Source: Planctobacterium marinum (GTDB lineage Bacteria > Pseudomonadota > Gammaproteobacteria > Enterobacterales > Alteromonadaceae). From it: 64,000 bases of DNA. Below, one piece after another: positions 9,634 through 19,220 of this stretch; position 1 is the first letter of the stretch, and every line of letters starts with the position of its first letter. The DNA lies in the NCBI RefSeq assembly GCF_036322805.1, contig NZ_AP027272.1, positions 992,001 to 1,056,000 on the forward strand. The letters are read 5' to 3'. Under the pieces are notes generated by a model. It saw only the letters and a program-made list of their open reading frames with translations, was not told the DNA's origin and did no database searches. A program made the position numbers and the translations under genes.

Positions 9634-12279
9634 GTGTTGGCTAAAAAATCTCTGCTGCTTTCTGTCCTGGCTGCGTTAATTGCAGCGGGATGCCAATCTG
9701 AAAATAATAAGGATACTAGCGACAGCAGGTTAGCGGCTGATAGCACACCTGTTGATGAGTCTCCTGCGCTGCGCCATGTTCCCTCTCCTCAGTGGCAAGA
9801 TCAGATTATCTATTTTTTAATGACCGACCGATTTAATGACGGCGATCCCTCCAACAATGATATGGGCCGTGGCGAATACGACCCAAGTAAAGAAAGTCAT
9901 TACAATGGCGGTGACATTGTCGGTATTACCCAAAAACTGGATTACATCCAGCAACTGGGGGCGACCGCAGTTTGGTTGACACCGCCAGTTGCCAATCAAT
10001 GGTGGAGTAGTGCTTCTGAATATTCGGGGTATCACGGCTATTGGGCGCGGGATTTTAAAAAGGTGGATGAACATTATGGCACCTTGCAGGACTATCAGGC
10101 TCTGTCAGAGGCATTGCACCACCGCGGAATGTATCTGATCCAGGATATTGTAGTAAATCACAGTGGTATCTTTTTCGGTTACGACGGCGAATATGACCCT
10201 GAAGATACTGCAAAAAACTTTGTTTTATTTGAACAAGGATTTCAGGCAGCACCAGACATGCCACCCTTTGATAAGGTAAACCGTCTCAATCCGGAGCACG
10301 CCGCTGCCAACATCTACAACTGGACTTCGGGCACCTCCAATTATCAAAGCGAAGAGCAGCAGTTTACCTACCAGTTGGGCAATCTTTCTGACATTAACAC
10401 CAAAAACCCCGAGGTTATTGCCGCATTTAAAGATGCTTATCGATGGTGGATGCAGGAGGTGGGAGTCGATGCTTTTCGTATCGATACCGTGAAATACGTT
10501 GAGCACAGTTTCTGGCGCCAGTTCTTGCACGATAGCGATGGGATTTACGCTAAAGCTGCGGAATTGGGGAAAGACCATTTTCTCACTTTCGGAGAAGTGT
10601 TTGATTCCTCTGCGCCCTATGAGACTCAAGGGGAAGAAAAGGTTATCAAGTTTCTGGGCAGCGAGCAGGAGCCGGAACTTAATTCGGTGATTGGCTTCCC
10701 GCTGTATTTTGAAATTGGCAATGTATTGGGTGAGGGCAAGCCCACGGCGCAATTGGCGTTTCGTTTGCAGAAATTTATGGAAATGTATCCAGACCCTTAT
10801 GTCACGCCGAATTTTATCGATAATCACGATACTAAACGGTTTTTAGCTGGGGCCAATGAGTCGGCACTAAAACAAGCGTTGGCGTTGTTGTTCACCATTC
10901 CGGGGATACCGGTGATTTATCAAGGCACAGAACAGGGTCATGAGGAAACTCGCCAGGCCATGTTTGCTGGTGGCTTTTTAAGTGAACGAGATCAGTTTAA
11001 TCAAGAAGCTGAGCTTTACCGCTATATTCAGCAACTGGCAGGGCTGAGAAAAAGTGACTTATTGTTCAGTCGTGGTGATTTGCGTTTGTTAGCCTCGAAT
11101 CAGTCAGGGCCGGGCTTATTGGTTTATGAACGCCAGTATCGAGGGAAAATCGCCATCATAGTGCTTAATACCGCAGAGCATGGTGTACTGCTTAACAATG
11201 TAAAAACCCGGCTTCCGGGCAACAGCCCTTTGCAGTCGCTGTATCAAAATTTTTCTGCTGAAGCGCCGACTCTGGGTAACGGCCAGAGTTTGTCGATGGA
11301 ATTACCAGCCAGGGCCATTGCCATCTACACAACTTCCAATACCTCAATGGCAACCGTACAGCAGGAAGCGCCCGAAGTCTGGCTGAATTTCGATACTCAG
11401 ATTGATGGCCAGGTATTCACCCAAGATACACCGATTAGAGGACGGTTCAGTGAAGCCAATGCAAGCCTGAAAGTGATCCTCAATGGCAATCTGGATACCG
11501 CGTCAGTGGTTAAAACGGATGCGCAAGGCAACTGGCACACTAACATTGAAGTGCGGGATTTTGGTCATAGCGAAACGAGTCTGCAACTCTATGCCCCAGA
11601 TTTTAGCTTTGTATCGGAAACCCAATCCTTCACTGCGTCCGTTTCACGTCCTGAAATCAGTTTGACGTTGGTGGATGCACAAGACGATGATAAAGGACTA
11701 TCGGGCCTCTATATTGCGCCTGAGCAAGATGCCAGTGAAAAACAAATGGATATTGTATCAGTCACCGCGGAATCGGCTGGTGCGAACCTTAAACTGACTT
11801 TGAATATGCAACAAGTGAGTGATTATTGGGCACCGTCAAATGGATTTGATAACACTAGTTTTAGTGTCTTTTTTGATTTACCCGATGTCAAAGGTAATGA
11901 GGCATTGCCGATGCTGAATGCCAACATGGTGGATGGACGGGATTGGGATTTGGCCCATGTGGCTTATGGCTGGGGTAATTATATGTATCGCGCCAGCAAT
12001 GCCAGTGCGGATGAGATGGGTGATAAAGTGGGGATCGCACCGCAAATAGTGGTGGACAAAGCGTCTTCAGAAATTAGCTTTTTCTACCGCGGTGGCCAAA
12101 TTGGCATCGAAGACTGGCGCGATGTGCTCATCTATCTCACCACCTGGGATATTTCTGGTGAGGGCTATTATCGCGAGTTGACTCCCGAAGGTGGCGAATG
12201 GCAATTTGGCGGAGGGCAGCCCAAAGACCCTAAAATCATGGATTCTGTAAAACTTAAACTTGTCGCTGGAGCGCAATAA
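9634..12279 (+). CDS. GH13 alpha-amylase family lipoprotein with glucodextranase-C-like domain
   Basis: 881 residues starting with GTG. A lipoprotein signal ends in AAGC (Cys20), so it is probably anchored in the outer membrane or periplasm. The GH13 barrel (about 52-480) has all four conserved regions: DIVVNHSG (171-178), FRID with nucleophile Asp284, FGEVFD with acid/base Glu321, and IDNHD with Asp399. A beta-sandwich follows, then a C-terminal part (about 660-875, including WAPSNGFDNTSFSVFFDLPD) resembling the glucodextranase C-terminal carbohydrate-binding module. Substrate is probably an alpha-glucan or maltodextrin; the subfamily is not resolved by eye. Its stop overlaps the ATG of the esterase gene (TAATG), so the two are translationally coupled. 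Confidence 0.9.
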   Translation: MLAKKSLLLSVLAALIAAGCQSENNKDTSDSRLAADSTPVDESPALRHVPSPQWQDQIIYFLMTDRFNDGDPSNNDMGRGEYDPSKESHYNGGDIVGITQKLDYIQQLGATAVWLTPPVANQWWSSASEYSGYHGYWARDFKKVDEHYGTLQDYQALSEALHHRGMYLIQDIVVNHSGIFFGYDGEYDPEDTAKNFVLFEQGFQAAPDMPPFDKVNRLNPEHAAANIYNWTSGTSNYQSEEQQFTYQLGNLSDINTKNPEVIAAFKDAYRWWMQEVGVDAFRIDTVKYVEHSFWRQFLHDSDGIYAKAAELGKDHFLTFGEVFDSSAPYETQGEEKVIKFLGSEQEPELNSVIGFPLYFEIGNVLGEGKPTAQLAFRLQKFMEMYPDPYVTPNFIDNHDTKRFLAGANESALKQALALLFTIPGIPVIYQGTEQGHEETRQAMFAGGFLSERDQFNQEAELYRYIQQLAGLRKSDLLFSRGDLRLLASNQSGPGLLVYERQYRGKIAIIVLNTAEHGVLLNNVKTRLPGNSPLQSLYQNFSAEAPTLGNGQSLSMELPARAIAIYTTSNTSMATVQQEAPEVWLNFDTQIDGQVFTQDTPIRGRFSEANASLKVILNGNLDTASVVKTDAQGNWHTNIEVRDFGHSETSLQLYAPDFSFVSETQSFTASVSRPEISLTLVDAQDDDKGLSGLYIAPEQDASEKQMDIVSVTAESAGANLKLTLNMQQVSDYWAPSNGFDNTSFSVFFDLPDVKGNEALPMLNANMVDGRDWDLAHVAYGWGNYMYRASNASADEMGDKVGIAPQIVVDKASSEISFFYRGGQIGIEDWRDVLIYLTTWDISGEGYYRELTPEGGEWQFGGGQPKDPKIMDSVKLKLVAGAQ

Positions 12280-13223
12280 TGAAACTGAAGGTTATCGCAG
12301 TATGTTGGGCGTTGTGTGTGTGTAGTTTCTCAAGCGTAAGCAAAGAGGAGCCGATGGTACAAGTGAGTATTGGCACACTGGATACTTTGGCACCTTTTGA
12401 GAACAACCTGTTTCCAGATAAAACGGTGCAAATCTGGTTACCTGAGGGCTACAGCGACAGTAAAAAGTATGCTGTATTGTATATGCACGATGGGCAAAAC
12501 TTATTTGACGCCAACAGTACCTGGAATAAGCAAGCCTGGGATATTGACGATGTGGCAACCCGCTTGATGGCAACCGGAAAGGTGCGGGATTTTATTGTGG
12601 TGGGGGCATTTAATGGCAATGTAAATGGCAAGTTTACCCGCCGTAATGAATACTTCCCACAAAAGGTATTTGAAGCCCTACCTGGCAAATGGCAGCAACA
12701 TTTAAAACAGTCTCAAAGTTACAATACGCCATTATTTGAGGGGCCGATTAGCTCAGATAAGTATTTGCAGTTTCTTACTCAGGTTCTAAAGCCCTATATC
12801 GACACTCACTATTCTGTGCATACTGATAGGGATAATACCTTTGTGATGGGCTCCAGCATGGGCGGTTTGATTTCTTTGTATGCTATTAGTGAATACCCGG
12901 ATATCTTTGGTGGCGCGGCCTGTTTATCTACTCATTGGCCTGGTGGTAATCCGGAAGCTGACAGCCCGGTTCCTGCGGCCTTTGTAAAATACATGCAAGA
13001 GCACCTGCCTGACCCTCAAAATCATAAGATCTATTTTGACCTGGGCACGGCGCAGTTGGATAGCTACTATCCCCCATCTCAAGCTTTGGCCGATGCCGTA
13101 ATGAGAGAAAAAGGCTATAACTACCAAAACTGGATCACCAATACCTTTGTGGGGGATGGACACGAGGAGCATTATTGGCGAGACCGTCTGCACATCCCAT
13201 TGTTGTTCTTATTGGGGAAATAA
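12279..13223 (+). CDS. Secreted alpha/beta-hydrolase esterase (esterase D-like)
   Basis: 314 residues with an N-terminal signal peptide (about 1-22). The nucleophile elbow GSSMGG is visible in the middle of the protein. YAVLYMHDGQNLFD near residue 65 and a late GHEEHYW His motif complete the pattern of the putative esterase (Esterase_PHB/EstD-like) family. It overlaps the amylase gene by one base, indicating a two-gene unit. A role in removing acyl groups from the sugar substrate, or on an unrelated ester, is inferred from neighbourhood only. Confidence 0.82.
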   Translation: MKLKVIAVCWALCVCSFSSVSKEEPMVQVSIGTLDTLAPFENNLFPDKTVQIWLPEGYSDSKKYAVLYMHDGQNLFDANSTWNKQAWDIDDVATRLMATGKVRDFIVVGAFNGNVNGKFTRRNEYFPQKVFEALPGKWQQHLKQSQSYNTPLFEGPISSDKYLQFLTQVLKPYIDTHYSVHTDRDNTFVMGSSMGGLISLYAISEYPDIFGGAACLSTHWPGGNPEADSPVPAAFVKYMQEHLPDPQNHKIYFDLGTAQLDSYYPPSQALADAVMREKGYNYQNWITNTFVGDGHEEHYWRDRLHIPLLFLLGK

Positions 13224-13398
13224 ATACTTTTGGTTATAACATATATCGAAAAATCAAAGAGTTATGAATAGGTTGTAAACGAAAAGTAAACATATCTTGC
13301 CTGTTACAACAGATTTAATTGCACTGCTTTTCTGGAAAAAAGTGAGCGTGGGCGTTAAAACGTCGTCCAAAATAACAATCACAAAGAATCCGAGAAGT

Positions 13399-15222
13399 AT
13401 GAATATGTCCGAACAGGTCGAAACCGCAAAGATCCTTTCCCCTAAACGCAACACCAGTGTCGCCACTACAGTGAATCAATTAGCCGAGGAGCAATTAGCT
13501 CACTTTGGTATTGACCCACAAACCGAATATGGCAAGTGCCTGTTTGAGGCCGCAGCACATCTTTATCAGGCGCAGATTGATATTTCTAATCTGTGGCAAG
13601 TCACCTCTAAAACACTGGCAAACCTGGATCGCAAAGACAAGATTGCCTACTTCAACGCTAAGAAATTTTTAAGCTTCCAGATTGCTAAAGTATTAGACAC
13701 GTTACAAAACCCGTTCCGTGCGACTTTCCAGAGCTTACAGCAGCAAACCGGCTCTCAGGTGGCTAAAACTCACTACCCATTGTTTGACAACACCACGGCA
13801 CTGTTTTCTGCAACCCCTGTTGTCGTGCGCACGGCAACTTATGTTTATGCCTGTACTGAATGGGTAGACGATGCATTTCAGGGCAAAGAGGCTACCCACC
13901 AGATTTATTCTCGTTTGTTAAACCCGACTAATATCTCCTTGGCAAACGCCATTGTTGAAATGGAAGCGGGTCCTTATGCTGGTGATTACCTGGCATGGAA
14001 CTTCAACTCGGGTATGGCGGCAATCGACGCCATGTTATCCAACGTATTGGGTCATGGTGATGTACTGATTGTGTCGCGCAACGTTTACGGTGGTGTATAC
14101 CAGTTGTTGCACGATTACTTTGCCAGAAAGAACCGCATGGATATTCAAATTGAATGGTTCGATGGCTATGATGCTGAAACCTTCGAAACCTTCATGAAGG
14201 AAGTTAAGCTGAAGCATGCTCAGCGTCTGCAAGGGCACGATCTGCATGTTTACATTGAGTCACCTTGTAACCCACACGGTTATGTACTGGATGTGGCGGG
14301 GATCTGTAAAATTGCCCATCAAGACAATCACGTGGTAATGCTGGATTCAACCCTGGCAACTCCGGTATTACATCAGCCACTACAACGCTCCGACAAGCGT
14401 GAACGTCCAGATTATGTGGTGCACAGTTATACCAAGGATATCTGTGGTAGCGGTGCAACGACTGCTGGTGTGGTTATCGCTGAAACCTGGCGCATGTTCC
14501 AGGCCAAGGGGCAATGTGTTAATGATTACGACTGGTCACGCACCATGTTCTGGGATGTTTACTACATCAAAGGTGCTTTCCTGGACTCAGAAAAAGCCTT
14601 TGACGTACTGACCGGTATGAAGACGCTAGAGCAGCGTATTCTGGCCAAGAGTATCAATACTCAGGTATTGAGTGAGTTCTTCAACTCTCACCCTGAAATC
14701 AACGTCCATTGCCACAGCATCGCTGATAACCATAATGCAGCCATTAAAAACAATCAGATGCGTCACGGATGGCCCTGTGCTTTGTTTACTCTGGATATGG
14801 AAAAATCTGGTCTTGAGCGCGACACCTTCGTACGTTTCTTCGATGCTCTGGAGCCAGCATTCAGTCACCAGGTGAGCATTGGTCAAAACAATACCATCAT
14901 CTTGTGTCCGGCGTTAACCTCTCACTCAGAGATGGGCGAAGCGGAGCAAAAAGAAGCAGGTATCTATCTGACCACCATGCGTGTGGCCACCGGAACCGAA
15001 AACATTAAGGAGTTGATTGCACACTTCATTAATGTTGTGCGCTTACACATCGACCCGGTATCGCCTGGTTTCAGTGATAAATTCATGACGCCAGAAGCGG
15101 TGGATGAGTTGTATCTGACAGTTTCCAGTAAGTTCTGTCAGCAACACTACGCCAGCACAGCGCCATTAACGCAGTTGTTGAGCGGTCGTTTTGATGATTC
15201 AGCGAACTCGGTTGTTGCTTAA
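13399..15222 (+). CDS. Long Cys/Met-metabolism-type PLP enzyme
   Basis: 607 residues from the ATG at 13399, which has GAGAAG just upstream. The frame extends 34 codons further up but those look non-coding. The catalytic half resembles cystathionine gamma-synthase/lyase family enzymes: the glycine-rich PLP phosphate site (NFNSGMAAIDAM), the cofactor Asp (VMLDSTLATP) and the Schiff-base Lys in HSYTKDICGSG. Family members are usually about 400 residues. Here an N-terminal extension of about 130 residues and insertions lengthen it. The gene is monocistronic with a strong bidirectional terminator after it. Which sulfur amino acid reaction it runs is not clear. Confidence 0.82.
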   Translation: MNMSEQVETAKILSPKRNTSVATTVNQLAEEQLAHFGIDPQTEYGKCLFEAAAHLYQAQIDISNLWQVTSKTLANLDRKDKIAYFNAKKFLSFQIAKVLDTLQNPFRATFQSLQQQTGSQVAKTHYPLFDNTTALFSATPVVVRTATYVYACTEWVDDAFQGKEATHQIYSRLLNPTNISLANAIVEMEAGPYAGDYLAWNFNSGMAAIDAMLSNVLGHGDVLIVSRNVYGGVYQLLHDYFARKNRMDIQIEWFDGYDAETFETFMKEVKLKHAQRLQGHDLHVYIESPCNPHGYVLDVAGICKIAHQDNHVVMLDSTLATPVLHQPLQRSDKRERPDYVVHSYTKDICGSGATTAGVVIAETWRMFQAKGQCVNDYDWSRTMFWDVYYIKGAFLDSEKAFDVLTGMKTLEQRILAKSINTQVLSEFFNSHPEINVHCHSIADNHNAAIKNNQMRHGWPCALFTLDMEKSGLERDTFVRFFDALEPAFSHQVSIGQNNTIILCPALTSHSEMGEAEQKEAGIYLTTMRVATGTENIKELIAHFINVVRLHIDPVSPGFSDKFMTPEAVDELYLTVSSKFCQQHYASTAPLTQLLSGRFDDSANSVVA

Positions 15223-15246
15223 CCTGATAAGACCTTAGTCATTGTG

Positions 15247-15274
15247 AAAAAGGGCATCATCCGATGCCCTTTTT
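15247..15274. terminator. Bidirectional intrinsic terminator
   Basis: A perfect 12 bp inverted repeat (AAAAAGGGCATC facing GATGCCCTTTTT) with a 4-base loop and T-runs on both strands. It sits between the convergent PLP enzyme and amidohydrolase genes and can serve both. Confidence 0.9.
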
Positions 15275-15294
15275 GGTTTACTGGTTTTATTTCT

Positions 15295-16644
15295 TTAGTC
15301 TTCAAACCCCAAAAACAGTTGGCTGTATTGCCACCACCCTGGTTTAGCAAACTGCAACAGTCCTGCTCGCTGCACTTCTTTGCCATAAGAATAAATGGTT
15401 TGCACGTTGTGGGACATTGAGATGTCTTCCAGTAGTCGTTTGTCAAATACTGAAAAGTGAGCAGGGGCACCGGGTTTTAACCCCCAATTCAAGCCAAGAA
15501 ACTGATAAGCGTTGTTGCTGGCGGCTAGCAGAAGCTCATTGGCAGGGATACCCATCGCTTGCAAATGCGCCATCTCTCTATGGAAACCCACCCCTTGATA
15601 CATCGCCTCATTGCCCGCATCGGAGCCAATCATGATCTTTACACCTTCGGCGTGAAGCGTTAGTAATGAGTTGGCCATATGGGTCATGGCCTCAGGATAT
15701 TTATTAAGCCAGGCAAGATAATCCCTATTCTTCCCCTCTATTGGGAACTGGGAGGTAAGTTCATCCACGACAAGGGCTTTGGTTAGCCTGGCGGCATAAT
15801 CGGGCAAGTGTGCCGATTTTTGCAACAACTTGAGCTCGGCCAGCAACCCCACTGTGGGAATAATGGCTGTGTGGTTTTCGCTCATCAGCACAGCAATATC
15901 CGCAGGCATGGCACTCCAGGGGAGATGGGTTACCGCATCTGCGCCAAACTCTGCTGCGGTGCGCACGTCATCCCAATTGCCAACATGGACAGCAGAAGGA
16001 ATATTCAGTTGTTTTGCCTTTGCCAGAAAGGCTTTCAACGTTGGCTTATCAATGGTCGGGGCGTCACTTTTGGTGTGGTATACCACTTTCAGCACATTGG
16101 GCTTGCGAATTGCCAGTGCAGAGACTTCTTTTTCAACATCAGCAGGGGAATCAATAATGCGTGTGGGTGTACCGAATTGCGAACAGTGCCCACCTGATGC
16201 GGTAAAGCAGGGGCCCGCGGCAAACACCTCTGACTCTTGTCGATGTCGTGAGTGATGCTGGTCGCGATAATTCAGAATTTGCACTTCATCGTTAAATAAA
16301 TCTAGCCAGCCGTGGACACCTGCATAAAGCATGGCGTTGGCAGTACCACGCAGTCCGATATATTGATAATCGTCATTGTTTCTCAGGCTGGCATTACCCC
16401 AACCATGGGTGTGCATATCAATCATACCGGGCACCACTAACTTGCCCTGCAAGTCTATAACTTGTTGCGCGGGACGCTCTTTTACTTCCTGCAGGGAGGT
16501 AATGAATCCGTCTTGTACCTTGAAAGAAATCGGTTCGATTTGCTTGGTTTCCGGGTTCAGATAGAAACCATTTTTAAATGTTGTCGTGCTTGCTTGCACG
16601 GAAAATACAGACAAAAGTACCCCATATAAGAAGAATTTAAGCAT
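15295..16644 (-). CDS. Secreted metal-dependent amidohydrolase
   Basis: 449 residues with a signal peptide (about 1-18). The amidohydrolase metal site is complete by eye: HTH in MIDMHTHGW, a candidate carbamylated Lys in VLKVVYH, His in SAVHVGNW, His in VTHLPW and Asp in IGSDAGN. The fold is that of imidazolonepropionase/prolidase-like amidohydrolases; the substrate is unknown. It follows the LytTR response regulator by 37 bp on the same strand, so it may be a regulated target or co-transcribed gene of that two-component system. Confidence 0.85.
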   Translation of the reverse strand: MLKFFLYGVLLSVFSVQASTTTFKNGFYLNPETKQIEPISFKVQDGFITSLQEVKERPAQQVIDLQGKLVVPGMIDMHTHGWGNASLRNNDDYQYIGLRGTANAMLYAGVHGWLDLFNDEVQILNYRDQHHSRHRQESEVFAAGPCFTASGGHCSQFGTPTRIIDSPADVEKEVSALAIRKPNVLKVVYHTKSDAPTIDKPTLKAFLAKAKQLNIPSAVHVGNWDDVRTAAEFGADAVTHLPWSAMPADIAVLMSENHTAIIPTVGLLAELKLLQKSAHLPDYAARLTKALVVDELTSQFPIEGKNRDYLAWLNKYPEAMTHMANSLLTLHAEGVKIMIGSDAGNEAMYQGVGFHREMAHLQAMGIPANELLLAASNNAYQFLGLNWGLKPGAPAHFSVFDKRLLEDISMSHNVQTIYSYGKEVQRAGLLQFAKPGWWQYSQLFLGFED

Positions 16645-16681
16645 CTTATTTCCTTTGATTAATGTGTTTTAGATAGAAAGT

Positions 16682-17389
16682 TTACAAATTGAAGTATTGT
16701 TTGAGTTTGGCGGTTCCTTGACGACTACTGGTCAATGTCTTGTCGGCATTACGGAAGCGCAGCAGGTAGTTGCCGTTTTGCCATTTTTCCAACTGATAGA
16801 TGTGGATGGCGTTGACCAGTGCGTTGCGATGAATGCGCAAAAAGCCGGCAAATCCTTTGTGGGAAAGAGACTCCAGGGACTCATCTAATAAATAGTCGCG
16901 CTCTGCCGTTTGCGCGTGGGTGATACCATCCTGGCTGTACATGAAGATGATTTGCTCAGGTTTTAGCAGATTAATCTTATCACCGATGCGGACAGCTAAT
17001 CTGATGTCTGAGGCTTTCTGATTTTCCGTTTGGGCGTCTGGAGTACAAGGTAATCGGCTCAAAGCTTGTTTCAAGCGGCGCAAATCAAAAGGTTTAAGCA
17101 GGTAATCCAGCGCCTTGCGCTCAAAAGCATCTACGGCAAATTTATTGTAGGCCGTCGTAAAGATAACGTGAGAGGCGATCTCTAGTCTGTCTAGTACTTC
17201 AAAGCCAGTCATGTCGCCCAGCTCTATATCAAGGAAAATAACGTCTGGCTTGGTTTTCGCTAATATTGTCAGCGCTTGTTGGCCACTACCAGCTTCTGTA
17301 ATTGAGCCGGATTCCGATATTTGTGCCAACTGGTATTTGAGTTTTTCTCTGGCCGGAGCCTCATCTTCAATAATTAAGATATTTAACAT
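16682..17389 (-). CDS. LytTR-family response regulator
   Basis: 235 residues. The receiver domain (about 1-115) has the acidic pocket IIEDE, the phosphoacceptor Asp in VIFLDIELG, the Thr in FTTAY and Lys in LLKPFD. The C-terminal LytTR DNA-binding domain (about 135-233) contains FLRIHRNALVNAIHI and LTSSRQGTAKLKQYF. It overlaps the upstream kinase gene by 7 bp, so the two form a cognate pair. Likely targets are nearby genes such as the amidohydrolase; this is inferred. Confidence 0.92.
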   Translation of the reverse strand: MLNILIIEDEAPAREKLKYQLAQISESGSITEAGSGQQALTILAKTKPDVIFLDIELGDMTGFEVLDRLEIASHVIFTTAYNKFAVDAFERKALDYLLKPFDLRRLKQALSRLPCTPDAQTENQKASDIRLAVRIGDKINLLKPEQIIFMYSQDGITHAQTAERDYLLDESLESLSHKGFAGFLRIHRNALVNAIHIYQLEKWQNGNYLLRFRNADKTLTSSRQGTAKLKQYFNL

Positions 17390-18366
17390 GCTGCCTCCAC
17401 TGAGATTTTCGCCAGAGCACCATTGTGGTTGGATAACTCCAGATGCCCCATCTGTAATAGTGACAATCGTTCGCGAATCAAACCAAGACCAACTCCCTCT
17501 TGCTGTTTGTCCAAAATCGTTTGTTTGAAGCCCTTTCCATTGTCCTGAATTTCAATGCATAACGCGTTCTCTTGTTGATACAGCTTCAGTGACACCTGCA
17601 AGGGTCTGACTCCTGCGTGTTTCAGGCAGTTTTCCAGTAGCGGTTGTAACAGTAAAGGTGGCACTTTTTGAGTTAATAGCTGTTCATCTACTTGCCAAAG
17701 TACCTGCAAATTATCACCGAAACGGGCTTTTTCCACATCCAGATAAAAGCGGGATATTTCCAGTTCGGTTTTCAGATCAATGAGCATGTCCTTTTTATCA
17801 ATGGCGTAACGCAGTATATCGGCAAACTTATGCAGTACTTCGTCCGCTTTGTCCGGGTTTTGAAACATTAACGCCGAAATGGTATTTAATCCGTTGAACA
17901 GAAAATGGGGATTGAGCTGATGATTTAGGTGCAACATCTGCATTTGCTCTCGCAGCAGCTTTTCCTGGGTGTAGCGGCGGTAGAGTTGTAAAGACTCCCA
18001 AAGTACAAACAGAAATATGCCCCATATTAAGGCTGAAAAAAAACGTTCGAATATATCAATGTTAAAGTGTGAGAAGTGCAGTTTGTGCAATACATTAACC
18101 GTACTTATACCGATAAACATCAGTATCACAAAGAGATGACCACGCCAGATAATGTGAGCGTCGCGAATAAACTGGAACTTCAGTGCAGCGTAGTAAAGCC
18201 AAAAAGGACCAACATAAAAACAAGCCCACCAGATTGGGGCACTGATCAATAACACATTGTCGGCAGGAAAACCCAGTTGTATCCATTCGTTCAATGCAGG
18301 TAATAGGTGCAGAAAACACAAAAACAGTGTGATAAATATTTTGTGCTTAATAGAAAGTTGCATCAT
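17383..18366 (-). CDS. LytS/YpdA-like membrane histidine kinase (His_kinase family)
   Basis: About 327 residues from the ATG at 18366, which has GGGA upstream; a GTG at 18384 is an alternative. Four N-terminal membrane helices (about 5-130) are followed by the His_kinase motif HLNHQLNPHFLFNGLNTI, carrying the phosphoacceptor His, and a HATPase domain (PLLLQPLLENCLKHAG, DNGKGF, GVGLGLIRERL). It lacks an identifiable extracellular sensor domain, so the helices or the upstream small membrane protein may carry the signal. It is coupled to the LytTR regulator. Confidence 0.9.
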   Translation of the reverse strand: MMQLSIKHKIFITLFLCFLHLLPALNEWIQLGFPADNVLLISAPIWWACFYVGPFWLYYAALKFQFIRDAHIIWRGHLFVILMFIGISTVNVLHKLHFSHFNIDIFERFFSALIWGIFLFVLWESLQLYRRYTQEKLLREQMQMLHLNHQLNPHFLFNGLNTISALMFQNPDKADEVLHKFADILRYAIDKKDMLIDLKTELEISRFYLDVEKARFGDNLQVLWQVDEQLLTQKVPPLLLQPLLENCLKHAGVRPLQVSLKLYQQENALCIEIQDNGKGFKQTILDKQQEGVGLGLIRERLSLLQMGHLELSNHNGALAKISVEAAC

Positions 18367-18387
18367 TGTTTTTCCCGAGCTCACTGC

Positions 18388-18921
18388 TTATTGATGCAAC
18401 GCATGCTGTTTTATATTGAGTTCGTGACCGCGAACTGCATCCGCGGGACGCAATACCAGCCAACCGTCTATATACAGTGATTCAGGCCTGGCACCGTCGT
18501 AGATAATGCCATCTTCGCGCCACTGCTCAAATTCGGCTCGGCTGACGCGTTGTTCCTGAGCATTGAAGTATCCGTAATTCAGGGCAACATCAAACTGCAC
18601 GTGTTTCTGAATAGGCACCTTGTCGCTGTGAGCATAGTTGCTGTATTGATAAACAATCTGGTCTTGCTCAATTGAGTTAATCTTAATCGTTACGTAGCGG
18701 TATTCCGGATGTTGACCGGGATTGACTTGGGAATAATCCATCAAATAAAAATCATTCACCAGTGGGTAACTCAATTGATTGAGTCGGGAGATTCGCTGAT
18801 ATTCCGAGAAGGCAAAGAAAGCTAAAATGAATGCGGGTATCAGCAGAAACTCTGAAAAACCTCTTAGCACAGATAATGGGCTGACGTCTCGTTCTGTCTT
18901 ACTTTTTAAGTTAACTACCAT
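18388..18921 (-). CDS. Small membrane protein of the LytS/LytTR operon, unknown function
   Basis: About 177 residues from the ATG at 18921. A GTG start at 18975 would read through the end of palindromic repeat B, so the shorter form is preferred, although its ribosome binding site is weak. One membrane helix (FLLIPAFILAFFAFSEY) precedes a presumably periplasmic domain rich in Tyr and charged residues. I do not recognise the family. Its stop lies 3-21 bp before the kinase start, so it is the first gene of a three-gene operon. It could be an accessory sensor for the kinase; that is inference. Confidence 0.7.
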   Translation of the reverse strand: MVVNLKSKTERDVSPLSVLRGFSEFLLIPAFILAFFAFSEYQRISRLNQLSYPLVNDFYLMDYSQVNPGQHPEYRYVTIKINSIEQDQIVYQYSNYAHSDKVPIQKHVQFDVALNYGYFNAQEQRVSRAEFEQWREDGIIYDGARPESLYIDGWLVLRPADAVRGHELNIKQHALHQ

Positions 18922-18955
18922 GTGCACCGCCGAGTTGTCCTTGTCCTTGAATAAT

Positions 18956-19220
18956 ATACCAATTCCAATAAACACTTACCCTGCTCAGTGGGAGTTGAAA
19001 AGCATTTAGACAAGGCGGATGTTTGCAGGTCTAGTGGGCCTAAATCAAAAACATCCAACACCGTATAAATGCTTTTCAGCCCCATCGAAGACGCGCCTCA
19101 GAAACATTATTTCTTTGTTGTGCGAAGTTCACAAGACCACCAGTATTCTTTCATTCGCACGCCTCGAACTAATGTCTCTGAGGCAGCGCTGAGTGCGTAA
19201 ATGTTTATTGGAGTTGGTAT
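18956..19220. repeat. Palindromic repeat element B (MITE-like, about 265 bp)
   Basis: The left end reads ATACCAATTCCAATAAACA and the right end is its near-perfect inverted copy (TGTTTATTGGAGTTGGTAT at 19202-19220). Two inner inverted repeats are visible: TGAAAAGCATTTA facing TAAATGCTTTTCA (about 18996-19079), and GCCTCAGAAACATTA facing AATGTCTCTGAGGC (about 19094-19184). There is no ORF of worth. Ends starting ATACCAAT are frequent in Alteromonadales intergenic regions. It sits directly upstream of the small membrane protein gene and may affect its promoter. The remaining 200 bp up to anmK show only a weak hairpin (GGGGTG facing CACCCC, about 19379-19398). Confidence 0.82.

Noticed and set aside
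10225-10827. A 200-codon open frame on the minus strand
   Set aside because: It lies wholly antisense to the GH13 catalytic domain, shows no protein-like motifs, and is explained by codon bias of the real gene.
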